Shown here: positions 9,428 to 16,586 of the stretch, piece after piece
Layout: every line of letters starts with the position of its first letter
Position numbering within the stretch: position 1 is the first letter of the stretch
Assembly (NCBI RefSeq): GCF_045920555.1
Contig: NZ_CP174509.1
Location: 3,782,001-3,846,000, forward strand
Reading direction: 5' to 3'
DNA: 64,000 bases
From: Pseudalkalibacillus sp045920555
Lineage (GTDB): Bacteria; Bacillota; Bacilli; Bacillales; Fictibacillaceae
Made by a program: the position numbers and the translations under genes
The notes under the pieces: generated by a model
Databases searched by the model: none
The model's input: the letters and a program-made list of their open reading frames with translations, nothing else
Told to the model about the DNA's origin: nothing

Positions 9428-9451
9428 AGCGTGCTGCCGGGGCAACACGCT
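9428..9451. other. GC-rich hairpin between E1beta and E2 genes
   Basis: AGCGTGCTGCC (9428-9438) and GGCAACACGCT (9441-9451) form an 11-bp stem with one mismatch and a tight loop. There is no T run on the minus strand. It looks like a processing or mRNA-stability element, or a weak attenuator that would lower E2 expression relative to E1. Confidence 0.45.
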
Positions 9452-9463
9452 ATTTTAGGTTCT

Positions 9464-10492
9464 TTAAACCACCAGCTCTCCACCAATCAGTTCATCAACA
9501 ACCTGAAGCACTTTCTCAGGTGTCGGCAGGTACAGGTCCTCTAATGCCGGGGCGAATGGTACCGGCGTATGAGGCGCTGTCACCATCTTGATTGGTGCAT
9601 CCAGGAAGTCGAAACCTTTGTCAGCAACAAGTGCTGAGATGTCTGTTGCGGCACTGCAACGAGGGTTCGCTTCATCGACGATCACTAACCGGCCAGTTTT
9701 TTCAACTGAAGAAAGGATTGTATTTTCATCAAGCGGTGAAAGTGTTCTGGGGTCAACCACTTCTGTATCGATTCCTTTTTTCGCAAGTTGATCGGCTGCT
9801 TTCAGTGCCGTATGCACCTGCTTGCCAATCGCCACAATCGTAAGGTCAGTCCCTTTCCGCTTGATATCTGCTTTTCCAAATGGAATCTTGTAAATGCCCT
9901 CTTCCACTTCGCCTTTCATGTTATAAAGAGTCTTGTCCTCAAAGAAAACTACCGGATCGTCATCGAAGATCGCATGAAGCAGCAGTCCTTTACAGTCTGC
10001 AGGGGTCGATGGAACGGCGACCTTGATTCCTGGAATCGCCGTGAACATGCCGTATAAGCTCTGAGAGTGCTGGGCAGCCGCTCTGAATCCTGCTCCGTGC
10101 ATTGTACGAATTGTTACCGGCACTTTCGCTTTTCCACCGAACATGTAACGAAGTTTAGCACCCTGGTTCATCACCTCATCAAGACAGCTTCCGATGAAAT
10201 CGTTGAACATCAGTTCAGCGATCGGTCTTAATCCAGTCGCTGCAGCAGTAACAGACGCTCCGATATATCCCGCTTCTGCGATCGGTGTATCAAGAATCCG
10301 TTCTCTTCCAAACTCTTGAACAAGCCCTTTTGTAACGCCCATTACGCCTCCCCAGGCTTCTTCATCCTGAAGGTGGTCAACCTCCGCACCTCCCACAACA
10401 TCTTCCCCCATCAAAATGACATCTTCATCTTCTCTCATCGCAAGGCGAATCGCTTCGTTAACAGCATCTGCAAAGGTAATGATTCTCGCCAT
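9464..10492 (-). CDS. acoB: Acetoin/pyruvate-type dehydrogenase E1 component, beta subunit
   Basis: A 342-residue E1-beta. It has the family start (ARIITFADAVNEAIRLAMRE), the PLAEAGYIGA-type motif as PIAEAGYIGASVTAAATGLR, HGAGFRAAAQHSQSLYGMFT and a C-terminal transketolase domain with VVDPRTLSPLDENTI. With the alpha subunit it forms the thiamine-diphosphate heterotetramer that cleaves acetoin or decarboxylates a 2-oxo acid. The ATG overlaps the E1alpha stop codon by one base (TAATG), so subunits are made in equal amounts by coupled translation. The adjacent AcoR-type activator and the sigma-54 promoter favour acetoin over a housekeeping pyruvate dehydrogenase. Confidence 0.88.
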   Translation of the reverse strand: MARIITFADAVNEAIRLAMREDEDVILMGEDVVGGAEVDHLQDEEAWGGVMGVTKGLVQEFGRERILDTPIAEAGYIGASVTAAATGLRPIAELMFNDFIGSCLDEVMNQGAKLRYMFGGKAKVPVTIRTMHGAGFRAAAQHSQSLYGMFTAIPGIKVAVPSTPADCKGLLLHAIFDDDPVVFFEDKTLYNMKGEVEEGIYKIPFGKADIKRKGTDLTIVAIGKQVHTALKAADQLAKKGIDTEVVDPRTLSPLDENTILSSVEKTGRLVIVDEANPRCSAATDISALVADKGFDFLDAPIKMVTAPHTPVPFAPALEDLYLPTPEKVLQVVDELIGGELVV

Positions 10493-11502
10493 TATTGATC
10501 ACCTCCAGCTTCTTTATAAGACACATAAACGTCAGTCAGTAACTCTTCAGGTTGCGGTTCAGGGCTATTTCCCGCAAATTCAACTGCCTTTTGGATTGCG
10601 TCTTTTACGTTCTGATCGATTTCATCAAGCTCTTCTGCATTTACAATATTTTCAGTCGTTAAGTATTCACGGAACTTAAGAATCGCATCCAACTCGCTGA
10701 GATGCTGTTCTTTCTCCGCTCCTTTATATGTCTGGGCATCACCTTCAAAGTGTCCGTAGTTCCGATACGTCTTGCATTCGATCAATGTCGGGCCTTCGCC
10801 GTTGCGGGCACGTTCGACCGCTCGCTCGGAAGCTTCATAGACAGCAAGTATATCTTTTCCGTCGACCACTTCACCCGGGATGTTATAACCTGCCGCACGG
10901 TCAGCAATCGATGTACAGCTGGACGCATATTCGAATGGTGTTGCTTCGGCATAGCCGTTGTTTTCTGCGATAAAAATAACCGGAAGCTTCCAGATAGCGG
11001 CCAGGTTGATTCCTTCATGGAACGTACCGTGGTTGTTCGCTCCATCACCAAAGAAGCACACCGCAACCGCGCCATTTTTCTTCACTTTCGCCGTAAGCCC
11101 TGCACCTGCCGCGAGCGGGAATCCTCCGCCAACGATTCCATTTGCCCCGAGCATCCCTTTCGATACATCGGCGATATGCATCGAACCGCCTTTTCCTTTA
11201 CATAGGCCTGTCGCTTTGCCGTAAATCTCTGCCATCATGCCATCGAGGTCACAGCTTTTCGCGATACAATGGCCATGTCCTCTGTGCGTGCTCGTAATGC
11301 TGTCTTTATCATCAAGATGGGAGCATACGCCTACCGCTACCGCTTCTTCCCCTGCATATAAATGTACAAATCCAGGTAACACACCAGTACTGAAGATCTC
11401 ATGTACCTTGTCCTCAAAATGGCGGATCTCACACATTTTTTGGAACATCTTTTTCGCTTTTTCATGTGTCAACTTACTTTGTTCTGATTTAACAACTGCC
11501 AT
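10492..11502 (-). CDS. acoA: Acetoin/pyruvate-type dehydrogenase E1 component, alpha subunit
   Basis: 336 residues from the ATG at 11502, chosen because GGAGG lies 8 nt upstream. The longer frame (to 11574) would begin inside the sigma-54 promoter. The TPP-binding motif GDGANNHGTFHEGINLAAIW and ENNGYAEATPFE are at about residues 165-210, with THRGHGHCIAK and KGKGGSMHI further N-terminal. It binds thiamine diphosphate and Mg2+ and carries out the first, decarboxylating or C-C-cleaving step. It heads the acoABC operon, directly downstream of a -24/-12 promoter with a cre-like site and inverted repeats suited to AcoR. A 2-oxo acid substrate cannot be excluded. Confidence 0.88.
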   Translation of the reverse strand: MAVVKSEQSKLTHEKAKKMFQKMCEIRHFEDKVHEIFSTGVLPGFVHLYAGEEAVAVGVCSHLDDKDSITSTHRGHGHCIAKSCDLDGMMAEIYGKATGLCKGKGGSMHIADVSKGMLGANGIVGGGFPLAAGAGLTAKVKKNGAVAVCFFGDGANNHGTFHEGINLAAIWKLPVIFIAENNGYAEATPFEYASSCTSIADRAAGYNIPGEVVDGKDILAVYEASERAVERARNGEGPTLIECKTYRNYGHFEGDAQTYKGAEKEQHLSELDAILKFREYLTTENIVNAEELDEIDQNVKDAIQKAVEFAGNSPEPQPEELLTDVYVSYKEAGGDQ

Positions 11503-11562
11503 TGTCCATTCCTCCTCATTTATAATTTTTTGAAAAGGTGGATCCTCTTCACTATTTTTGAT

Positions 11563-11579
11563 TGCAAGTTTCATGCCAA
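11563..11579 (-). promoter_or_regulatory. Sigma-54 (-24/-12) promoter of acoABC
   Basis: The minus strand reads TTGGCATGAAACTTGCA, matching the consensus TGGCACG-N4-TTGCA with GG at -24 and GC at -12 correctly spaced. It lies about 60 nt upstream of the acoA start. The same box is found at 27371-27386 and 29108-29124. Confidence 0.88.
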
Positions 11580-11580
11580 A

Positions 11581-11608
11581 AAAGAAAACGCTTACAAATA
11601 AGCGTTTT
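11581..11608 (-). terminator. acoR terminator overlapping a cre-like CcpA site, abutting the -24 box
   Basis: AAAACGCTTA (11585-11594) and TAAGCGTTTT (11599-11608) form a perfect 10-bp stem followed on the minus strand by TCTTTTTT, a terminator for acoR. The same bases contain TTTGTAAGCGTTTTCTTT (11581-11598), one mismatch from the cre consensus WTGNAARCGNWWWCA, so CcpA could repress acoABC here. Confidence 0.7.
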
Positions 11609-11641
11609 AAAAAGATTTCGTTTATGACTTGTCCAATAGAA

Positions 11642-11676
11642 TGAGACAGTTATAGACAGTGTCCCACTTTGTCTCA
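11642..11676. promoter_or_regulatory. Candidate AcoR upstream activating sequence
   Basis: TGAGACA (11642-11648) and TGTCTCA (11670-11676) form an inverted repeat around a second small dyad (GACAGTGTC, 11655-11663). It lies about 70-100 bp upstream of the -24 box, the normal place for an enhancer bound by a sigma-54 activator, and between acoR and acoA. Confidence 0.55.
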
Positions 11677-11688
11677 TTTTTTCTCATT

Positions 11689-13545
11689 CTAATTGAGCTG
11701 GAACTTTTTTAGCTTGCGATAGAAGGTGCTTCGCGGCATGTTCAGCTTTTTGGCCGCGAGTGAGACATTCCCATCTGTTTGTTCGAGCATCTTCATCATT
11801 TTTTCTTTTTCAATTTTTTCACGATAAGATAAATCTTGTTTTTTAACTTTTTCAAGTGTGCAGTCTGTTGGTAAATGAATGAGCAGGTTTTTCATTAATT
11901 TGTCTGGAGGAAGTTCGGCATCATATAAAATTCGCATGCGGTCTAATAAGTTAAAGAGCTCCCGGATATTACCAGGCCAGTGGTAGTTTTGAAGTTTTGT
12001 TGTGATTTCATGAGGAAACGTTACTTGCCAGTTGCTCTTCTTCTGATAAAAGTCGATGAAAGAAAGCAGGTCTTCTTTTCTTTCCCTGAGTGACGGAAGA
12101 TAAATTGGGAACACAAAGATTCGGTAAAAGAGATCTTCACGCAGCTGTTTCTTGCTCATTAATTCCTGCAGATTGCGGTGTGTCGCTGTAATCACTCTAA
12201 CATTGACATTGACCGGCTTTGTTCCGCCGATCGGGGTGACCTGCTTTTCCTGGAAAACACGGAGAAGTGCGACTTGCATGCTGTGAGGGATTTCTCCGAT
12301 TTCATCTAAAAACAAAGTTCCGCCGTCGGCCTGCTGAATCTTTCCTTTGTAGCCGTTTTTGCTGGCACCTGTAAAAGAGCCCGCTGTATAGCCGAAAAGC
12401 TCGCTCTCCATTATCGCATCAGGAATCGCACCGCAGTTGATTGCAATAAAAGGGCCGTCTTGCCGGTCGCTGTTTTCGTGGATAGCCCGGGCGATGCTTT
12501 CTTTCCCTGTCCCGGTCTCGCCATGAATATGGACGGTCACGTCTGTTTTTGCGACCTTCTCGGCATTCCATAGCACGTTTTGGAATGATTTGCTGGTTCC
12601 AATCACACCGTCAAACTGGAACCCGGCATTTTTGCTCGGAGGACAGGTAGCTGCTTTCTCCTTTCGTTCGATCTTCATGCGGCATCCGATCACACCATTA
12701 TGATCCGAAGAAGAAATCGGCATTTTTGTTTTTGCTGTATAGCCAGAATCCAGCACTTCCATCATCGTAATCCGTTCTCCAGACGGAAAAGCCTGTTTTA
12801 CGTTTTTGCTCATCCAAACGATCTCGTCTTTGTTATTTACGAGGATGACGGAGGATGTAAAGTCATCATCGCTTGAAGCATACTTCAACAATTCAATCTC
12901 ATCTTCTCTCACGCGTCTCTGCCATTCCTGTTCAATGGCATAAACAGTGGAAGCCACTGCTGCGAGTGCATGTTCATGCATCGATTGATCGATTGGACTT
13001 GTGACATCAAGCACGCCTACAAGCGTCCCCTCATCATCATGGATCGGGGCTGCGGAACAGACAAACGGTTGGGAAGCGACAGAATAATGCTCAGTTCCGA
13101 GGATCGTAATCGGCTCATCTATTCGAAGTGCAGTCCCGATTGCATTTGTACCTACTTTGTCTTCTGTCCATTTAACGCCTTCTTTAAAATTTATTGTCAA
13201 TGCACGTTCAAGTGTATCGGAATGCCCTGTTGCCTTTAAAACATATCCATTTCGGTCTGTCAGCAGCACCATCGACTTTGCATTTCCAAACAACTTTTGG
13301 AGCTTTTCTACATACGGAAGGGCAATCTCAAGAAGGGTTTTATTATCCTTAAGCCTGCGGTCAAGCGAAGGACCTGAAAGAATCTGATCCCCTTTTCCGT
13401 TATACGGATTCACGCCCTTTCGCTGGCAAAGATACCATGACTCGGAGATTCGCTTTCGTATCCGGGCAGAATCGAGAACACCTTCCTGCATAAACCGGCT
13501 CCATACTTCTCGTTTCAAAGGCACAGCAATGTCCACCTGTTTCAC
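11689..13545 (-). CDS. acoR: AcoR-like sigma-54-dependent transcriptional activator
   Basis: A 618-residue enhancer-binding protein. A GAF-type sensor domain spans about 60-215 (FKEGVKWTEDKVGTNAIGTA). A PAS-like middle region follows, then the AAA+ domain at about 310-545 with Walker A GETGTGKES, the sigma-54-contact loop GSFTGA and Walker B GGTLFLDEIGE. A Fis-type helix-turn-helix is at about 580-615 (GNVSLAAKKLNMPRSTFYRK). It activates acoABC in response to acetoin in B. subtilis. Two GTG starts are possible; the second (13536), with GAGGTG 6 nt upstream, is better placed than the first (13545). It is transcribed just ahead of acoA and ends in its own terminator. Confidence 0.88.
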   Translation of the reverse strand: MKQVDIAVPLKREVWSRFMQEGVLDSARIRKRISESWYLCQRKGVNPYNGKGDQILSGPSLDRRLKDNKTLLEIALPYVEKLQKLFGNAKSMVLLTDRNGYVLKATGHSDTLERALTINFKEGVKWTEDKVGTNAIGTALRIDEPITILGTEHYSVASQPFVCSAAPIHDDEGTLVGVLDVTSPIDQSMHEHALAAVASTVYAIEQEWQRRVREDEIELLKYASSDDDFTSSVILVNNKDEIVWMSKNVKQAFPSGERITMMEVLDSGYTAKTKMPISSSDHNGVIGCRMKIERKEKAATCPPSKNAGFQFDGVIGTSKSFQNVLWNAEKVAKTDVTVHIHGETGTGKESIARAIHENSDRQDGPFIAINCGAIPDAIMESELFGYTAGSFTGASKNGYKGKIQQADGGTLFLDEIGEIPHSMQVALLRVFQEKQVTPIGGTKPVNVNVRVITATHRNLQELMSKKQLREDLFYRIFVFPIYLPSLRERKEDLLSFIDFYQKKSNWQVTFPHEITTKLQNYHWPGNIRELFNLLDRMRILYDAELPPDKLMKNLLIHLPTDCTLEKVKKQDLSYREKIEKEKMMKMLEQTDGNVSLAAKKLNMPRSTFYRKLKKFQLN

Positions 13546-13744
13546 CTCGTTTAACAGATTGATCCCCGGTTGTCTTACTTTTTCCGTAACTTATCAATAT
13601 TAAGAACTTCTAGGTGTTTAGGTAAAAACCCTTCCTTAGATGAAGAAGGATTTTATAACCGATTCCATGCCGTTATATTTATTCTTAAAGCAAATCACTT
13701 ATCATACAATCCACATTTTCATGGTTAATCACATTAGCATTAAA

Positions 13745-13975
13745 AACTGGTATTAAAACGTAAAAATTTTAATACGATCTTCAAATACCCTTATTTCTTT
13801 AACAACATGCCGGATAAGGGACTTTTTATCTTCAAAGGTTAGCTCTTTCTGTCCATTTGAAAAGTAAAATTCAGCAGCTTCCTGAAGCAACTTTTTTCCA
13901 TACATTTGTTGATCCCTATTATTTCTGGAGCTCTCCAGTTCTTTTAAATCCTTTGTTAAGCTTTCCTCTTTTTAG
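13745..13975 (-). pseudogene. 3'-terminal fragment of a second SpoIVCA-like recombinase
   Basis: This stretch is a close diverged copy of 760-960, the last roughly 70 codons of the intact recombinase (coiled-coil end and tail, for example FYFSNGQKELTFEDKKSLIR). The homology breaks at about 13975 and resumes with sequence matching 2440 onwards, so about 1.45 kb of recombinase has been deleted. The similarity also continues leftward into the flank that joins sigK in copy 1. It may mark the end of an earlier or tandem element. Confidence 0.75.
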
Positions 13976-14017
13976 GGTCTTACGAGGTGAAAGTTGTTTT
14001 CGTTTAGATATATCGGT

Positions 14018-14167
14018 TATAATAAAACTAAATAGTTAGCATATATTAAAAAAGACCGTCGGTTCCGTAAAACCAACGGTCATGCAATAGACGGTTCCCT
14101 TCAAGGGGGATCGGCTAAGGGTAGAATAATCCACCAGAGCCTCTAACTCAAGGGTGGATTATTTTTT
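14018..14167 (+). ncRNA. Candidate RatA-like antisense RNA, copy 2
   Basis: A TTGTTT box (13994-13999) with an 18-bp spacer to TATAAT (14018-14023) precedes a roughly 130-nt region ending in the hairpin AATAATCCACC (14125-14135) / GGTGGATTATT (14153-14163) plus T run. The promoter is better than in copy 1. It converges on the second toxin gene in the same geometry. Confidence 0.55.
14050..14081 (-). terminator. Terminator of the toxin mRNA, copy 2
   Basis: GACCGTCGGTT (14054-14064) and AACCAACGGTC (14071-14081) pair with one mismatch and are followed on the minus strand by a T run. Paired changes relative to copy 1 (GGTG/CACC to GGTT/AACC) keep the stem intact, which supports a functional hairpin. 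Confidence 0.7.
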
Positions 14168-14242
14168 ATGGTTAAACGACAGCACAACTACGATTAATGT
14201 TGCAAAAGCACATGCGAACATCAATGCTTCAAATACTGTCAT
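14159..14242 (-). CDS. TxpA-like holin-type small hydrophobic toxin (type I TA), copy 2
   Basis: 27 residues, MTVFEALMFACAFATLIVVV followed by LSFNHKK. It differs from copy 1 at only two positions (C9F, T14A), while many third codon positions differ; that pattern suggests selection on the protein. The GGGGGTGG ribosome binding site is conserved. Like copy 1 it faces a convergent antisense RNA candidate. The paired recombinase beside it is deleted, so the toxin unit has outlived its element. Confidence 0.8.
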   Translation of the reverse strand: MTVFEALMFACAFATLIVVVLSFNHKK

Positions 14243-14363
14243 GGAGCACCACCCCCTTTCTGCTGGGAGTGTGCCGACCACCCTTGAGAATCCTATTCTA
14301 TTGCATCATCATTATTTCATGGTGGGTTGTAATAAATACGTCGTATATTAATTTTTTATGTTA

Positions 14364-15104
14364 TTATTTCGAGTCAAGAAAAGGTAATGTTTTCTCTAAA
14401 TATTGCTCCCAGTAGTTTTCATCACCTTCTAGATCATGTATCCAATAGTACCTCATCAAAATTTCGAACTCCTGTATTCTCCCCCTAGTAAATGTCTTCT
14501 TAGGCATTTTTCTATATAGGGAATCTAAATTAAACAAGTTATTTTTTTGTTTTATATCGTAGTCATATAAAGGATGCTTTTCCCATGTTTGTTGAATCCA
14601 TTCATGTATTTCATTAGAAACAAAAAAGCATCCTTTTCAACTCGTTTTTCTTGACTCATTACCCGGTGATAATCCTTTATAAATAAAAATAACATTTCAG
14701 TGTGGTCTTTTATAAAAGGTAGTTTCTTTATTAAATTTGAATAGAAGTTATATGACAATGATCGAAACTCTTTATCAGAATTATATAAAAAGAAAAATTC
14801 ATCCGATTTTAAAATATTTCCTAAGCTTTTGTTTATTTGTTTGCCGTACTCTGAATAAATACCAGTCAACCAACTTATAATCTCAGGATCATAATCCCTA
14901 AGTTGTTTTCTGTACGTCCAGCTTTTCATCTTTTAAGGCTGTTTTTTCTTCAGCTTCGGTAATATTTAAGTAGTGGTTAAAATATTCAAATACATAATTA
15001 ACGCACAATCTCATATTTTCATTTTGTTCATCTACATTAAGTTCATCTATTTTATCCTCTTTTTTTCTTTTAGCAACATATTCTTCGATTGTAAGCAAAT
15101 CCAT
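14364..15104 (-). pseudogene. Hypothetical soluble protein gene with two frameshifts
   Basis: Three blocks in different frames read as one protein of about 245 residues: LTIEEYVAKRKKEDKIDELN onward (15104 to about 14900), YRKQLRDYDPEIISWLTGIY onward (to about 14630), then SNEIHEWIQQTWEKHPLYDY to PFLDSK and a stop at 14364. The second break is at a six-T run (minus strand, near 14625), where one extra T restores the frame; the first is in a 32-bp overlap near 14915. The start may be TTG 15098, which is better spaced from GAGGTG than ATG 15104. I do not recognise the family. Sequencing error at the homopolymer is possible. Confidence 0.5.
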
Positions 15105-15347
15105 CACCTCACTTATATTCCAAGGATAAAATTGGAAATAAAAACTCAATAGCTTCTTATCTTCACTTAACCCTCAAAATTTAATTCATATGATTTAAAT
15201 TTACCGTTCTTATAAAGTGTTTTAACACTTTGTAGGTAAAATAAATAGGAAATGATAAGGGATTTCATTTCCTATAATTTGAAATATTCTAACTACACAT
15301 GTAGAATACAAACTATTATAATTTATTGAAAATTTCGATAAAGGAGA

Positions 15348-16586
15348 GTGGTTATAATTAAACAACTGTTTGACAAACTGCATGAGCTTTATCCTCAACT
15401 AGTAGAGATTAGGCGTGACTTACATATGTATCCTGAAGTCTCAAATAATGAGGTGGAAACACCTAAGAAAATTTCAGAGTATTTAATATCACTCGGAATT
15501 AAAGTGAAAACAGGTGTCGGAGGAAACGGCGTTGTTGGGTATTTACAAGGAGGAAAGCCCGGAAAAACAATCGCTTTACGTGCTGACTTTGATGCATTAC
15601 CCATCCAAGATGAAAAAGATGTACCATATAAATCCAAAGTGCCTGGTGTTATGCATGCCTGTGGACACGATATACATACTACTGCATTACTTGGAGTAGC
15701 CCATGTGTTAAGTCGGGTAAAAGAAAACATTATAGGTACAGTTGTATTTATTCACCAATTTGCAGAAGAAGTAGCCCCTGGTGGTGCAGAATTAATGATT
15801 CGAGATGGCTGTCTGGATGGTGTAGATGAAATTTATGGAGCTCATGTCTGGTCTAATGATTCCATTGGTCAAGTATCCTTCCACGAAGGATTTACGATGG
15901 CAGCCGCAGATACATTTGAAATAACCATTACCGGAAATGGTGGACACGGGGCCATGCCGCATGAGACTGTTGACCCAGTTGTTATTGCGAGTCAACTTGT
16001 GCTTAACCTCCAGCAAATTGCCAGCAGAAAGACAGATCCACTTAAGTCTATCGTGGTTACAATCGGTTCTATAAAGAGTGGGGAAGCACTTAATGTTATT
16101 CCAGATACAGCATACATCGGTGGAACAGTACGTTCGTTTGATGAGGATGTTCGGAATGAAGCAGAAAAACTTATACGGCACATCTCCGGGTCGACCTGTC
16201 ACGTCTTTGGAGCAAATACAGAAGTTAAATATAATCGAGGTCACGCTGCCCTTTATAATCATCCTAATGAGACAAAAAAACTCAAGTCTTTAACCACTGA
16301 TTTTTTAGGTAAGGCCAAAGTTTTTGATAAAGAACCGATTATGTGCGCTGAAGATTTCTCTTACTACTTAAGAAAAGCACCTGGCACCTTCTTCTTTGTG
16401 GGAGGAGGAAATCCTGAAATCGATGCAGTTTTTCCCCATCACCATCCTCACTTTAATGTGGACGAACGATCGATTATTACTATTGGACAGGTGTTCTTAT
16501 CACTAATTTCCCATGAGCTAATAGATAAAAAAGACACATTGGAAGTACAGCCTATGCAAAATTTGGGAGGTGCTCCTGTTGAATAA
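15348..16586 (+). CDS. M20 family amidohydrolase (N-acyl-L-amino acid amidohydrolase / hippurate hydrolase type)
   Basis: A 412-residue metallo-hydrolase of the M20D group. Metal ligands are visible in MHACGHDIHTTALLG (about residue 104) and in HQFAEEVAPGGAELM with the catalytic glutamates (about 138). The dimerisation domain has GGHGAMPHETVDPVV, and SGEALNVIPDTAYIGGTVRS follows. These enzymes remove acyl groups from N-acylated amino acids or split related amides in the cytoplasm. The start is uncertain: GTG 15348 is the only standard in-frame start after a stop, but AAGGAGA sits directly against it, so initiation a few codons later (an ATA/ATT) is possible. The gene overlaps the next one by 8 nt, so it probably acts on what that transport protein binds. 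Confidence 0.85.
   Translation: MVIIKQLFDKLHELYPQLVEIRRDLHMYPEVSNNEVETPKKISEYLISLGIKVKTGVGGNGVVGYLQGGKPGKTIALRADFDALPIQDEKDVPYKSKVPGVMHACGHDIHTTALLGVAHVLSRVKENIIGTVVFIHQFAEEVAPGGAELMIRDGCLDGVDEIYGAHVWSNDSIGQVSFHEGFTMAAADTFEITITGNGGHGAMPHETVDPVVIASQLVLNLQQIASRKTDPLKSIVVTIGSIKSGEALNVIPDTAYIGGTVRSFDEDVRNEAEKLIRHISGSTCHVFGANTEVKYNRGHAALYNHPNETKKLKSLTTDFLGKAKVFDKEPIMCAEDFSYYLRKAPGTFFFVGGGNPEIDAVFPHHHPHFNVDERSIITIGQVFLSLISHELIDKKDTLEVQPMQNLGGAPVE

Noticed and set aside
9428..9451. Transcription terminator between acoB and acoC
   Set aside because: The stem is strong but there is no T run on the coding strand, and E2 is needed with E1, so it is listed only as a hairpin.
11503..11574. Upstream in-frame ATG extending AcoA by 24 residues
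   Set aside because: This ATG is part of the -24 element of the sigma-54 promoter, has no ribosome binding site, and the downstream ATG has GGAGG at 8 nt.
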